Shown here in pieces: positions 36,690-48,400 of a DNA stretch of 64,000 nt. Position 1 is the stretch's first letter. Each line of letters starts with the position of its first letter. A model generated the notes under the pieces. It was not told the DNA's origin, ran no database searches, and saw only the letters and a program-made list of their open reading frames with translations. Both the position numbers and the translations under genes were made by a program. This stretch comes from Mesorhizobium sp. AR02 (lineage in GTDB: Bacteria; Pseudomonadota; Alphaproteobacteria; Rhizobiales; Rhizobiaceae), in assembly GCF_024746835.1 (NCBI RefSeq), contig NZ_CP080531.1:1550001-1614000 (forward strand). Direction: 5' to 3'.

Positions 36690-36995
36690 TTATCCAGCCA
36701 TAGCAGCCATCGCCCTTGGTAACCCCTTCCTGAGTTCCTCGGCGTTCATTACCGGGATGAAATCGACGGCGGCATTGAAGGCGAAGAAGAACCGCTCACC
36801 GACATAGGGCATTTCCGAACTGTCCTTTATCTCAACGAAGAGATAGGCCGTCCGGTGGCCGCTCTCGGCGGTGAAATACGCGGCCTCCGGCTTGAGATCG
36901 GCCAGGGTGTGCTCGATGAACTTGCCCATGCTGCCGTCCTTGATCGCCTTGTTGCCTTCCTCGGCCGGGATGGAAACTCTCAGCATCATACGCAT
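36690..36995 (-). CDS. Small conserved protein of unknown function (DUF3303-like)
   Basis: The 101-residue cytoplasmic product (MRMMLRVSIPAEEGNKAIKDGSMGKFIEHTL..., KPEAAYFTAESGHRTAYLFVEIKDSSEMP) looks like a dimeric alpha-beta barrel (ferredoxin-like) protein. I recognise the general type but no function. The start at 36995 follows GGAGGGAG. It stands alone between the LexA-like gene and the thioesterase. Confidence 0.65.
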   Translation of the reverse strand: MRMMLRVSIPAEEGNKAIKDGSMGKFIEHTLADLKPEAAYFTAESGHRTAYLFVEIKDSSEMPYVGERFFFAFNAAVDFIPVMNAEELRKGLPRAMAAMAG

Positions 36996-37092
36996 GACGA
37001 AACTCCCTCCACTAGCATACATTAGCAAATACTAACTTAACATCCGCGGCCCATATGGGGAAGCGGCTGCGGCCGTGCTCCGGAAAGGTTGA

Positions 37093-37638
37093 TCAAACAG
37101 ATCCTTTGGCCTGGCGGCGCAAAGCCTGGTGCGACGCCATGAACAGCCGCTCAGCCTCGGTCGGCGGACGCGGCCGGACTGAGCGGCCAAGGGCCATGAC
37201 CACCTCATCGATGTCGAGAAAGCGGCGCGCCTTGCGGTCGTAGACGCCAGCCGTCGTCAGGATCAAAGCGGCCGTCTCGCCATTGTCGAGAACGAAACGG
37301 TGCTTGCCGATGACCTGGCTGCCTTCCCAGGTTTCGATCGAGGACACCACTTCGAAGCGGCGCCACAGCCTGATCTCGCGCGCATAGACCGCCTGCAACC
37401 CGCCCATCATCGGCGCCCAGCCGTTCTTGCGCGCCAGCGTGATCAGCCCGGCGCGGACGAACAGGTCGATGCGGCCAAGGTCGGCCAGCATCATGTAGCG
37501 CGCATTGTTGAGATGGATGTTGAAATCAATGTCGGTCGGCAGGCAGCGAAAGGCCAACCGGCTTTCACCGCCCATCATATAAGGGCCACGGCTTCGCGCC
37601 GTGGCCAGCATGCGCGCCATGCGCGCCCAGACATACAT
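37093..37638 (-). CDS. Acyl-CoA thioesterase, hotdog fold
   Basis: The 181-residue protein has the 4HBT-type hotdog pattern: FRCLPTDIDFNIHLNNARYMMLADLGRIDLF (the Asp/Asn-His-Asn active-site helix) and YAREIRLWRRFEVVSSIETWEG. It probably hydrolyses acyl-CoA. It starts ten bases after the fadJ stop and closes the beta-oxidation operon, where it would release fatty acids or clear stalled intermediates. Confidence 0.8.
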   Translation of the reverse strand: MYVWARMARMLATARSRGPYMMGGESRLAFRCLPTDIDFNIHLNNARYMMLADLGRIDLFVRAGLITLARKNGWAPMMGGLQAVYAREIRLWRRFEVVSSIETWEGSQVIGKHRFVLDNGETAALILTTAGVYDRKARRFLDIDEVVMALGRSVRPRPPTEAERLFMASHQALRRQAKGSV

Positions 37639-37647
37639 AACCTTGCG

Positions 37648-39867
37648 TCAGGCGGCCTGTTTCACGTCGCCCTTGGCGTAGGGGTCGAAGCGCTGGTAGA
37701 AGGTTTCGCCCTTCTCGGCCATGTCGATGAGCAGCTTGGGCGCCTTGAACTCGGCACCGTACTTCTTCTGCAAATCCCTAGCGATCTTGACGAAACGCTT
37801 GGCGCCGATGCCGTCGATATAAGACAGCGCGCCGCCGGTGTAGGGCGCGAAGCCGAAGGCCAGGATCGAGCCGACATCGGCCTCGCGCGGGTCGGTGACG
37901 ATGCCCTCTTCCATCACGCGTGCCGCTTCCAGCGCAATGGTGACGAGCAGCCGCTGCTGCAGCTCTTCATAGTCGACCTTCTCGGCCGCTAGCTGCGGAT
38001 AGAGGTCCTTCAGTCCCGGCCAGAGCTTCTTCTTGGCGGGCTTGGCCGGATAGTCGTAAAAACCCTTGCCGTTCTTGCGGCCGAAGCGACCATGCTCGTC
38101 GACCATGGTGTTGATCAGCGCCATCTGTTTGGGATCGACGGCCTTGTCGCCGAGATCCCTGATGGTCTGCTTCATGATCTTCTGGGCAAGGTCGATGGCC
38201 GTCTCGTCGGTCAGCGCCAAGGGTCCGACCGGCATGCCGGCGGCCTTGGCCGCATTCTCGATCATCGGTGCCGGGACGCCCTCGATCAGCATCTTGTAGG
38301 CTTCCGACATGTAACGCAGCACGCAGCGGTTGACGTAGAAGCCGCGTGTGTCGTTGACGACGATCGGCGTCTTCTTGATGGCACGGACGAAATCGATGGC
38401 GGTCGCCAGCGCCTTGTCGCCGGTCTTCTTGCCCAAAATGATCTCGACCAGCATCATCTTGTCGACCGGCGAGAAGAAGTGGATGCCGATGAAGTTCTTC
38501 GGTCGCGTCGAATTCTTGGCGAGACCGGTGATCGGGATGGTCGAGGTGTTCGACGCGAAGATCGCCGACGACTTCAGCACGGCCTCCGCCTGTTCGGTGG
38601 CGGCCTTCTTGACGGCCGAATCCTCAAACACCGCCTCGACCACAAGGTCGCATCCGGCGAGATCGGCATAATCGGCCGTCGGCGTGATCAGCGACAGGAG
38701 CTTGTCCTTCTCCTCAGGCTTGGCGCGGCCCTTCTTGACCTGATCCGAGACCAGGCTGTCGGAATGCGCCTTGCCCTTGGTGGCGGACTCGATATCGCGG
38801 TCAAGCAGAACCACCGGGATACCGGCCTTGGCCGTGACATAGGCGATGCCGGCGCCCATGAAGCCGGCGCCGAGAATGCCGATCTTCTTGAACTTGGTTT
38901 CCGGCACGCCGGCCGGACGGCGGGCGCCCTTGTTGAGCTCCTGCAGCGACACGAACAGCGAGCGGATCATCGCCGCCGCTTCCCTGGTCTGCATGATCTC
39001 GGTGAAATAGCGCTGTTCGATCCTGAGCGCGGTGTCGAACGGCACCAGCAGGCCTTCATAGACACATTTCAGAATCGCGGCAGCGGCCGGATAGTTGCCA
39101 TAGGTCTCGCGACGCAGGATGGCGATGGCCGGTGGCCACAGGTTGAAGCCGGCCGGCGAATAGATCTGGCCACCGGGCAGCTTGAAACCCTTCTCATCCC
39201 AGGGCTGGACAGCTTTCAGACCGTTCCTGATCATCGCCTTTGCAGTCTCGATCAGCTTGGCCGGCTCGGCGATCTCATGGATCAGGCCCATCGACTTCGC
39301 CTTCTGCGGCGACAAATTCTGGCCCGAGGTCAGCATCTGCAGCGCCTGCTGCTGATCGGTGAGCCGCGGCACACGTTGAGTGCCGCCGGCGCCGGGGAAG
39401 ATGCCGACCTTGACTTCCGGCAAGGCCATCTTGACCTTGTCTGAATCAGCGGCGACGCGACCATGGCAGGCCAGCGACAGTTCGAAAGCGCCGCCCATGC
39501 AGGTGCCGTTGATCGCCGAAACCCAAGGCTTGCCCGATGTTTCGAGCTTGCGCCACAGACCGCCCATGCGGCCGGCATTGTCGAACAAAAGCTTTGCCGC
39601 CTTCTCCGGATCCTTGGTCTTTTCCCTGGCGAAGACGGCAAGCATCTTCTGCAGCATGGTCAGATCGGCGCCGCCGGAGAAGCTGTCCTTGCCCGAGGTG
39701 ATCACCGCACCCTTGATGCCGGCGTCGGCCACCACCTGATCGATGATCTTGTCGAGTTCGTTCATCACCTCTTCGGTGAAGACGTTCATCGAGCGGTCCG
39801 GCATGTTCCAGGTGACGAGCGCAATGCCGTCGGCGTCGGTGTCGAGGGTGAAATTGGTGTAGCTCAT
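37648..39867 (-). CDS. fadJ: Bifunctional enoyl-CoA hydratase / 3-hydroxyacyl-CoA dehydrogenase
   Basis: The 739-residue protein joins an N-terminal crotonase domain (catalytic glutamates in [14 protein letters not shown] and [14 protein letters not shown]) to an NAD-binding dehydrogenase ([22 protein letters not shown] near 330, catalytic His in [11 protein letters not shown]) and a C-terminal helical domain. It carries out the second and third steps of beta-oxidation. The gene lies 14 bases after the thiolase gene; together they make the FadJ/FadI-type pair. Symbol by family; fadB would be an equal choice. Confidence 0.92.
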   Translation of the reverse strand: MSYTNFTLDTDADGIALVTWNMPDRSMNVFTEEVMNELDKIIDQVVADAGIKGAVITSGKDSFSGGADLTMLQKMLAVFAREKTKDPEKAAKLLFDNAGRMGGLWRKLETSGKPWVSAINGTCMGGAFELSLACHGRVAADSDKVKMALPEVKVGIFPGAGGTQRVPRLTDQQQALQMLTSGQNLSPQKAKSMGLIHEIAEPAKLIETAKAMIRNGLKAVQPWDEKGFKLPGGQIYSPAGFNLWPPAIAILRRETYGNYPAAAAILKCVYEGLLVPFDTALRIEQRYFTEIMQTREAAAMIRSLFVSLQELNKGARRPAGVPETKFKKIGILGAGFMGAGIAYVTAKAGIPVVLLDRDIESATKGKAHSDSLVSDQVKKGRAKPEEKDKLLSLITPTADYADLAGCDLVVEAVFEDSAVKKAATEQAEAVLKSSAIFASNTSTIPITGLAKNSTRPKNFIGIHFFSPVDKMMLVEIILGKKTGDKALATAIDFVRAIKKTPIVVNDTRGFYVNRCVLRYMSEAYKMLIEGVPAPMIENAAKAAGMPVGPLALTDETAIDLAQKIMKQTIRDLGDKAVDPKQMALINTMVDEHGRFGRKNGKGFYDYPAKPAKKKLWPGLKDLYPQLAAEKVDYEELQQRLLVTIALEAARVMEEGIVTDPREADVGSILAFGFAPYTGGALSYIDGIGAKRFVKIARDLQKKYGAEFKAPKLLIDMAEKGETFYQRFDPYAKGDVKQAA

Positions 39868-39881
39868 AGGTTTCTCTCCCG

Positions 39882-41090
39882 TCAGACGCGTTCGATGATC
39901 GTTGCGGTACCCATGCCGGCGCCGATGCAGAGCGTGACCAGCGCGGTGTTGAGGTCGCGGCGCTCGAGTTCGTCCAACACCGTGCCGAAGATCATCGCGC
40001 CGGTGGCGCCGAGCGGATGACCCATGGCGATGGCGCCGCCATTGACGTTGATCTTGTCGTGATCGATGTCGAAGGCCTGCATGTAGCGCAGCACCACCGA
40101 GGCGAAGGCCTCGTTGAGCTCGAACAGATCGATGTCCGAAAGCTTCATCTTGGCGCGCTTCAACAGCTTTTCGGTGACGTCGACCGGACCGGTCAGCATC
40201 AGCACCGGCTCGGAGCCGATGTTGGCGAAGGTGCGGATGCGGGCGCGTGGCTTGAGGCCCATTGCCTTGCCGGCCTTCTTGGAGCCGAGCAGAACGGCCG
40301 CCGCTCCATCGACGATGCCGGAAGAATTGCCGGCATGGTGGACGTGGTTGACCTCTTCGACCTCAGGATGCTTCTGCACCGCGACGGCGTCGAAGCCGCC
40401 CATTTCGCCGGGCATGATGAAGGACGGGTTGAGCGAGGCGAGCGACTGCATGTCGGTCGAGGGCCGCATGTGTTCGTCATGGTCGAGGATGGTCAGGCCG
40501 TTCTGGTCCTTGATCGGAATAACCGAGTTCTTGAAGCGGCCGTCCGCCCACGATTTGGCCGCGCGCTTCTGGCTCTCGACCGCATAGGCGTCGACGTCGT
40601 CGCGGGAGAAGCCGTATTTGGTGGCGATCAGGTCAGCCGAGATGCCTTGCGGCACGAACCAGCCGGGCAGGCCGACCGAAGGGTCCATGAACCAGGCGCC
40701 GCCCGAGGCGCCCATGCCGACGCGCGACATGGATTCGACGCCACCGGCGATGACGATCTCGTCGGCGCCCTGCGCGATCTTGGCGGCGCCGAGATTGATG
40801 GCGTCTAGACCGGAAGCGCAGAAGCGCGAGATCTGCATGCCGGGCGCCTTGGTATCGTAGCCGGCCTCGAAGGCGGCGGCGCGCGGAATGACCGAACCCG
40901 CCTCGCCGACCGGATCGACGCAGCCGAAGATGATGTCGTCGACAGTGCCGGTATCCAGACCATTGCGGTCGCGCAGCGCTTCGAGCGTCTTGGCGGCAAG
41001 CCGCACCGCCGGCACCTCGTGCAGCGATCCGTCCTTCTTGCCCTTGCCGCGCGGCGTGCGTACGGCGTCGTAGACATAAGCCTCAGCCAT
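39882..41090 (-). CDS. fadA: Acetyl-CoA C-acyltransferase (beta-oxidation thiolase)
   Basis: The 402-residue thiolase has the acyl-accepting Cys in [30 protein letters not shown], the catalytic His in [16 protein letters not shown] and the second Cys in [16 protein letters not shown]. It cleaves 3-ketoacyl-CoA to acetyl-CoA. It lies between the shorter acyl-CoA dehydrogenase gene (33 bases) and fadJ (14 bases), in the MerR-linked operon. Confidence 0.92.
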   Translation of the reverse strand: MAEAYVYDAVRTPRGKGKKDGSLHEVPAVRLAAKTLEALRDRNGLDTGTVDDIIFGCVDPVGEAGSVIPRAAAFEAGYDTKAPGMQISRFCASGLDAINLGAAKIAQGADEIVIAGGVESMSRVGMGASGGAWFMDPSVGLPGWFVPQGISADLIATKYGFSRDDVDAYAVESQKRAAKSWADGRFKNSVIPIKDQNGLTILDHDEHMRPSTDMQSLASLNPSFIMPGEMGGFDAVAVQKHPEVEEVNHVHHAGNSSGIVDGAAAVLLGSKKAGKAMGLKPRARIRTFANIGSEPVLMLTGPVDVTEKLLKRAKMKLSDIDLFELNEAFASVVLRYMQAFDIDHDKINVNGGAIAMGHPLGATGAMIFGTVLDELERRDLNTALVTLCIGAGMGTATIIERV

Positions 41091-41123
41091 TTTCTTGCTC
41101 CTTGGGTTTGCCTGATGTCGCTC

Positions 41124-42293
<1,170 letters not shown>

Positions 42294-42365
42294 GTTGGTA
42301 TGATACTCCTCCCACAGCGCATCGTCAGAGGTGAGGTCGGCGCACGTCACACAGACCCCACCCGA

Positions 42366-42386
42366 CCCTCCCCTCAAGGGGGAGGG
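42366..42386. repeat. Palindromic element between the two acyl-CoA dehydrogenase genes
   Basis: CCCTCCCC and GGGGGAGGG arms around TCAA form a strong hairpin inside the operon, ten bases past the 603-residue gene. CTCCCC-type palindromes of this sort recur in the window (20894, 62142). It may stabilise or partly end the upstream message. Confidence 0.6.
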
Positions 42387-42395
42387 AAACCATCT

Positions 42396-44207
42396 TTAGA
42401 ACGCTTCCGCAGGCAGGGCCATTAGCGTGTCCGCACCACTCGAAATACGGGCAAGGTGCGCCGAGGTCTCCGGCATGATCCGCTCCATGAAGAAGCGCGC
42501 CGTCACCACCTTGTTGTCGTAGAAGGCCCCGTTGTTTTCGTGGAAAGATTGGGAACCGTTGGCGCCGGTCTTGCCTTGTGCCGCCTTGGCCATCTGCGCC
42601 CACATGTAGCCCAGCGCCACAAGGCCGAAGAGATGCATGTAGTCGGTCGATGCGGCCCCGGCATTGTCGGGCTTGGCCATGCCGTTCTGCACCAGCCACA
42701 TCGTTGCCGCCTGCAGATCGTTGAGGCCCTTCTTCAATCCCTTGGTGAAGGGCGCCATCTTCTCGTCGGCGCGGTTCTCCTCGCAGAATTCGCCGACCTC
42801 CTTGAAGAAGGCCTGGATGGCGCGGCCGCCATTCAGGCCGAGCTTGCGGCCGACGAGGTCGAGCGCCTGGATGCCGTTGGCGCCTTCATAGATCATGGCG
42901 ATGCGGGCATCGCGCACGAACTGGCTCATGCCGTGCTCTTCAATGTAGCCATGGCCGCCGAACACCTGCTGCGCCATGACGGCGTGATCAAAACCCTTGT
43001 CGGTGAGCACGCCCTTGACCACCGGCGTCATCAGCCCGGTGTAGTCGTCGGCCGCCTGGCGATCCTTGTCGTCGGCGGAGCGGTGGGCAATGTCGGACTT
43101 GATCGCTGTCCACAGCGCCAGCGCGCGGCCAGCCTCGTTGAAGGCCTTCATGGTCATCAGCGAGCGGCGGATGTCGGGATGGACGATGATCGGATCGGCC
43201 TTCTTGTCCGGCGCCTTCGCGCCCGAGAGCGAGCGGCCCTGCAAGCGGTCCTTGGCGTAGGCGACGGCATTCTGGTAGGCGATCTCCGACAGCGAAAGCC
43301 CCTGCAGGCCGACGCCGAGGCGGGCCTCGTTCATCATCGTGAACATCGCCTTGAGGCCGCCATTGGCCTCGCCGAGCAGCGTGCCTTCGGCCTCGTCATA
43401 ATTCATGACGCAGGTCGAATTGCCGTGGATGCCCATCTTCTCCTCGATCGAACCGCAGGAGAGCGTGTTTCTTGTCCCCGGATTGCCCGATGCATCGAGC
43501 TTGAGTTTCGGCACGATGAACAGCGAGATGCCCTTGACGCCTTCCGGCGCGCCCTCGATGCGGGCCAGCACCAGATGCACGATGTTGTCCGACATGTCGT
43601 GCTCGCCGGCCGAGATGAAGATCTTCTGACCTGAGATTTTGTAGGTGCCATTGCCGTTCGGCACCGCCTTGGTGCGCAGCAGGCCGAGATCGGTGCCGCA
43701 ATGCGGCTCGGTCAGGTTCATGGTGCCGGTCCAGGCGCCTTCGACCATCTTCGGCAGCCATTTGGCCTTCTGCTCGTCGGTGCCGTGGGTGATGATCGCC
43801 GCGATCGCGCCCTGGGTCAGGCCCGGATACATCATCAGCGACATGTTGGCCGAGACCATGTATTCGGCGACGGCGGTGTGCACGGCATAGGGCAGGCCCT
43901 GGCCGCCGAACTCGACCGGTGCGGCGAGCCCCATCCAGCCGCCCTCGCGATACTGATCGAAGGCTTCCTTGAAGCCTTTCGGCGTCGTCACCGAGCCGTC
44001 GTCGTGGCGCACGCAGCCTTCCATGTCGCCGACCCGGTTGAGCGGATGCATGACGTTCTCGGCAAGCTTGGCGCCCTCGGCGAGGATCGCCTCCAGCACA
44101 TCAGGCGTGGCGTCGGCAAATCCGGGAAGGTTCGAATAGCGCTGATAGCCCAGCACCTCGTTGAGGACGAACAGCGTATCCTGGACCGGAGCCCTGTATG
44201 TCGGCAT
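42396..44207 (-). CDS. Acyl-CoA dehydrogenase, long form with C-terminal extension
   Basis: The 603-residue protein is an acyl-CoA dehydrogenase ([78 protein letters not shown]) with the extra C-terminal helical domain of the approximately 600-residue FadE-like branch. It is the first gene of the operon after the MerR operator and starts after GGAG. The pair of dehydrogenases probably divides chain lengths; which takes long chains is not shown. Confidence 0.9.
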   Translation of the reverse strand: MPTYRAPVQDTLFVLNEVLGYQRYSNLPGFADATPDVLEAILAEGAKLAENVMHPLNRVGDMEGCVRHDDGSVTTPKGFKEAFDQYREGGWMGLAAPVEFGGQGLPYAVHTAVAEYMVSANMSLMMYPGLTQGAIAAIITHGTDEQKAKWLPKMVEGAWTGTMNLTEPHCGTDLGLLRTKAVPNGNGTYKISGQKIFISAGEHDMSDNIVHLVLARIEGAPEGVKGISLFIVPKLKLDASGNPGTRNTLSCGSIEEKMGIHGNSTCVMNYDEAEGTLLGEANGGLKAMFTMMNEARLGVGLQGLSLSEIAYQNAVAYAKDRLQGRSLSGAKAPDKKADPIIVHPDIRRSLMTMKAFNEAGRALALWTAIKSDIAHRSADDKDRQAADDYTGLMTPVVKGVLTDKGFDHAVMAQQVFGGHGYIEEHGMSQFVRDARIAMIYEGANGIQALDLVGRKLGLNGGRAIQAFFKEVGEFCEENRADEKMAPFTKGLKKGLNDLQAATMWLVQNGMAKPDNAGAASTDYMHLFGLVALGYMWAQMAKAAQGKTGANGSQSFHENNGAFYDNKVVTARFFMERIMPETSAHLARISSGADTLMALPAEAF

Positions 44208-44294
44208 GCTTTTTCTCCACCCCGCGGACCTGGTCCGAAAGCCCCCGAATTCATGTCAGGGCAGCATGCGGACCCGTGTTGAAGTCGAGATAGC

Positions 44295-44326
44295 AAAAAT
44301 TGACGTTTGCGTAAACGTCAATTTTT
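44295..44326. promoter_or_regulatory. MerR-type operator before the beta-oxidation operon
   Basis: Fourteen-base perfect arms (44295-44308 and 44313-44326, inner part TTGACGTTT and AAACGTCAA) surround GCGT, 88 bases before the first dehydrogenase start. It can be read as two overlapping 16-base sites of the form TTkACGTwwACGTmAA, close to what is described for LiuR-like MerR regulators of acyl-CoA breakdown. A related site precedes merR itself. Confidence 0.75.
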
Positions 44327-44429
44327 TCGATACGACAAGATTTCCGCCCCGCCCATGCTTGAGGAGTCTATTGGCGCAACGTCGTGCAGGCCAGTGCCAA
44401 GGGACCAATTGGGCAGATGAAGGACAACG

Positions 44430-44458
44430 AAAAAGCCGCGCGGCAGAGCCACGCGGCT
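44430..44458 (-). terminator. Intrinsic terminator of merR
   Basis: On the minus strand AGCCGCGTGG-CTCTG-CCGCGCGGCT (one mismatch) is followed by a run of Ts (As at 44430-44434 on the plus strand), 39 bases past the merR stop. It separates merR from the beta-oxidation operon. Confidence 0.85.
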
Positions 44459-44496
44459 TAGATGGTCAAAAATCCGACAGAGTTGGAACCGGCAGT

Positions 44497-44958
44497 TTAG
44501 CCCGCGACGCTCGCCTGCGGCGCCGTGCGATCGGTCAACATCTGGCGCACCGCCGACATCGAGCCGGAGAGCTCGTTGATGGCGTCGTCGATCAGCGCCC
44601 GCTGCTTCTGCAGGCGGGCAAGCTGCTTCTCCGACTTGTCCAGCGCCAGCCGCAGCTGCTTGGTGTTGGAACCGGTCGGATCGTAGAGATCCATCATCTG
44701 CTTGACGTCGCGCAACGAGAACCCGACCTTGCGGCCGAGCAGGATCAGCTTCAGCCGGGCCTTGTCGCGACGCGTGTAGAGACGGGTCGAACCGTCGCGT
44801 TGCGGGTTGAGCAGGCCCTTGTCTTCATAGAAACGCAGCGTGCGCAGCGTCACGCCGTATTTCTTGGCCATTTCGCCGATGCGGACGAGATCCTCACCGG
44901 CTTCGACAGATAGATTATTGGTATTGGCCGCGGTCTCGCCGGCCGAGATAAGCTTCAT
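44497..44958 (-). CDS. MerR-family regulator of acyl-CoA degradation (LiuR-like)
   Basis: The 153-residue protein has a MerR winged helix (LVRIGEMAKKYGVTLRTLRFYEDKGLLNPQRDGSTRLYTRRD), then KLILLGRKVGFSLRDVKQMMDLYD and a coiled-coil dimer helix. It has no Cys metal cluster, so it senses something other than metals, probably an acyl-CoA. It is upstream of, and on the same strand as, the beta-oxidation operon but separated by its own terminator. Matching ACGT palindromes before both transcripts point to control of the operon and of itself. The start at 44958 precedes the conserved part by about 25 residues. Confidence 0.82.
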   Translation of the reverse strand: MKLISAGETAANTNNLSVEAGEDLVRIGEMAKKYGVTLRTLRFYEDKGLLNPQRDGSTRLYTRRDKARLKLILLGRKVGFSLRDVKQMMDLYDPTGSNTKQLRLALDKSEKQLARLQKQRALIDDAINELSGSMSAVRQMLTDRTAPQASVAG

Positions 44959-45086
44959 GGTCACTGGCTTTCCCCGTCTGGTGGCGTCGCGGTCCTGGAC
45001 CATGCGTCGCCTGACTGGAAGCGGGGGCGTGCTTCCGGCCGTGGTTTCGACAAACAAAATCGCAAACAGCACACTCAAATGCGCCT

Positions 45087-45103
45087 TTTACGTTTACGTC
45101 AAT
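45087..45103. promoter_or_regulatory. MerR-type operator before merR
   Basis: TTTTACGTTTACGTCAA lies 129 bases before the merR start and matches the operator at 44295-44326 in the ACGT-TT-ACGT-CAA core, which suggests autoregulation. Confidence 0.6.
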
Positions 45104-45198
45104 TCTATACCGATAGCCGCCTCATGACGCAAGGGGCGTTCTGTGAAGGTGCTTTATGCCGCACCGTGGGCAGCGACAGCCAACTTCCTTGCAACTTC

Positions 45199-45223
45199 TT
45201 AAGCTTGGTTAACGCGTTGTTTA
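45199..45223. promoter_or_regulatory. CtrA-like half-sites upstream of podJ
   Basis: TTAA occurs at 45199 and 45209, and TTAA-N7-TTTA at 45209-45223 differs at one base from the CtrA box TTAA-N7-TTAA. Nothing else of note is seen in the merR-podJ gap (44959-45412) apart from the MerR operator. CtrA control of a polarity gene would be sensible but is inference. Confidence 0.35.
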
Positions 45224-45412
45224 CCACGTTGGGGGAAATGTGGGCGCGTCGGCTACCCGTGTTTATCCTGTATCGAATTTTTCACGGTTTTTCGGAGCGC
45301 GGGTGAAACCCCGGGAAGCTTGTCTTCCACCGTGGCAGCGCGGTCGCCTTCGTTCCGGCAGGGACTTGGGGAGCTGGTCGCAAGCCGGCCAATCTGAAAG
45401 ACGGACGCACCG

Positions 45413-48400
45413 ATGAACAGCAAGCGGTCCTATCTCGATACACTCAACGCCGGCAGGCAGCGCAGGCCGCAGACCACGCTCGAGCAACTGAACCGCTCGC
45501 TGGAGACGCTGGAACAGCGACTGGGGCAGACCCGCGAGGAGGTGACGGCACGTCTGGCTCCCCGCCAATACGGCGACGACCCGCGCTATCCAGCCACCGA
45601 TCCGCGCTCTCCCACTGCGGAGCCGCGGTATCCCGCCGCCCAGCCAACCGGCCAGCAGCGCTGGTACGAGGATCCGCAGCCGGCACCGCGTCCGCAGAAC
45701 CCGGCGCCAGCTCCTGCCTTCGACCAGAACTACCAGGCCATCGCCCGCGACATCGACCGCGTGCGCGGCCAGGAAGACAGCGTCGCCATGGTCGGCAAGA
45801 TCGCCGGCGAACTGCGCGGCATGCGCGAGGAGCTGCGCCACCAGATGACAGCAGGCCTGCAGCGCGAATTCGACGCGCTGCGCAAGGATATCGACCGCGC
45901 CTTCCAGGCGAACGCCAAGCCCGGCGCAGCAGGCAAGGGCAGCGCCGAACTCGGCGTCGAATTCGAGCGGCTTTCCGGCGCCATCAAGTCGCTGTCGGAG
46001 AAGAGCGACGACAGAAGCGTCAACCTGCTGCGGCTGGAGCTCGAGCAGGTCAAGGCCGCACTCGACACGCTGGCGCGCGAGGAGAGCGTGCAGAAGGTCG
46101 ACCGCCGCTGGGACGACTTCGACCGCCGCTGGACGGCTTTCGAGGACCGCGTCGACGCCGACCAGCGCAAACGTTCCGACGATCCCGCCCTTGCGGCCCT
46201 GACCGACCGGCTGGAGCAAATCAGCAACGCCGTCAACAATCTGCCGGAATCGCTGTCGCTGCGCTCGCTCGAGGAAAAGGTCCGTACGCTGGCCGGTGCC
46301 GTCGAACACTTCGCGGGCCAGCAGGACAATCGCGGCAGCGACACGCTTGCCATGATCGACGAGCGGCTGGACGAGATTTCCCGCGCCATCGTTGCCTCGA
46401 CCGTCGCGGCACAGGCCAATTCAGTCGACCACGAAGCCTTTGACCGCATCGAGAAGCGGATCGACTCGCTCGCCCGGCAGATCGAGGAGGTAGCGCAGGA
46501 CCACCCCGGCAACGCGGTCATGGATCGCCTGAGCACGCTGTCGAGCCGGGTCGACGAACTCGCCGGCCGCGCCAATTTGCCCGAACAGGCGATGGAACGG
46601 CTGGCCAAGCAGATCACCCTCATCGCCGACAAGATCGACCAGGCGCCGGCCATGCCCGACGCCGACTACATCTTCCACGGGCTTGAGCAGCGCTTCGACG
46701 TGCTGTCCGGTATGATGGAACGCCGCCAGGGCGATGCCATCGAACAGGGCAACATGCTGTTCCGCGATCTCGAGCGCCGTCTCGACGAGGTTGCCGACCG
46801 GCTCGACCAGCGCATCGCGCCGCAAGTCGACAGCGCCGGCATCATGGAAGCCATCGACGCCCGCTTCACCGCGCTCGCCACGCGCATAGAGACGCGCGCT
46901 CCCGATCCTGCCGGCGAAGCAGCGATCCGTGGACTGGAAAGCCGGCTCGAGGACATTTCCGGCCGGCTCGACGCATCGGCGGCCCAGGTGGCCGGCATCG
47001 ATCCGACGCTGATCCGCAGCCTGGAGGCGCAAGTCGCCGGCCTGTCCGCCCATTTGTCCAGGCCCAGCACGCCGTTGCCGGAATTCGAAGACATCAGCCC
47101 GCGCCTCAACGATATCGAGAAGACACTGGCCGGGACCCGCGATTCCATCCTCGGCGCGGCACGCGAAGCGGCCGAGAACGCGGTGCGTTCGCTGGCCGGG
47201 TCGAACGCCAACGCGTCGGCAGTTTCCGGGCTCGCCCAGGACCTGAAGACGCTGGAAACGCTGACGCGGCGTTCCGACGAGCGCAATTCGCGAACTTTCG
47301 AGGCCATCCACGACACGCTGCTCAAGATCGTCGACAGGCTGGGTTCGCTGGAGACCAGCGAACCGTCCGAGGCGGTAAGCGAGCTGTTGGACACGCGCCA
47401 GGACGAGGCCGTTGGCAAGCGCCGTACACGGACCGCCAAGATGGCTGTCGAGGCGCCTTCCCTGGATATCGACGAGCCGATGCCGCTGACCGGCGACATG
47501 GCCGACCTCGACGGCCGGGCCGCCGCCATAATGCGCAACGAACAGGGCGCACGCAGTGACCTGGGTACGCGCTCGCCGGCGGAAGCCGCCGCTGCAGCCG
47601 CCATCGCCGCCCTCGGGTCCGACACCATCGCCGAGAAAGATCAGCCGGCAGGCCGCAAGTCGATGTTCGGTGGGCTGGCACGCGCCTTCAAGGGCAAGAA
47701 GGCGGCGGACGTTCCGCCGCTGGCCGGCTCGGCGCCAAGCGCCGATATACCGAGTGTCGATCTCGACGAGCCGCTCGATCCGAAAGTGGCCAACCGACCG
47801 CTGGAACCCGGCTCCGGCGCGCCTGACCTCAATGCCATCATGAAGCGGGTGCGCGACGAGCGCGGGCAACCGGCCAAGCCCAGCGAAAGCGACGCCGCGA
47901 AATCGGATTTCATCGCTGCCGCGCGGCGCGCGGCGCAGGCCGCCGCCGCGGAGGCCGACGCCTTGAAGCGCCAGTCGACGGTGAAAGGCCCGGTGAAGGC
48001 GCTCAGGATCGGCGACCTGCTCAAGGCGCGGCGCAAGCCGATCCTGATGGCGGCGGCGGCGATCATGCTGGCGCTTGCCGGACTGCAGCTCGGCAAGGCG
48101 TTTCTCTCGGATCCCGCCCAGGTGGCCAGCAACGACGCGGCACCGATCGTTGCCGCTCAGCCGGTGCAAACGGCATCCGTCGACACGGCTAGCCGGCCGA
48201 AGGCGGAAGCCCAGCCGGCGGCGACGGACAGCGCGCCGGCCCGTGCCGTCAGGCAGGCCGAATCGTCCGTACCAGCAAGCAAGGACGACATGGTGGCGCA
48301 GACCGCCCTGGCGATGCCGTCGGACACGGACGCGATGGCGAATACAGCGCCGGTTGCAGAGCCCGCAGCGGCGCCTGCGGCTTCGGCCACGTCTTCTGGC

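Noticed and set aside
38092..39444. 450-codon plus-strand frame opposite fadJ
   Set aside because: It is a shadow of the conserved FadJ reading frame.
46421..48169. 582-codon minus-strand frame opposite podJ
   Set aside because: High GC makes long antisense frames common. Its product is low in motif content and the plus-strand PodJ layout is complete.
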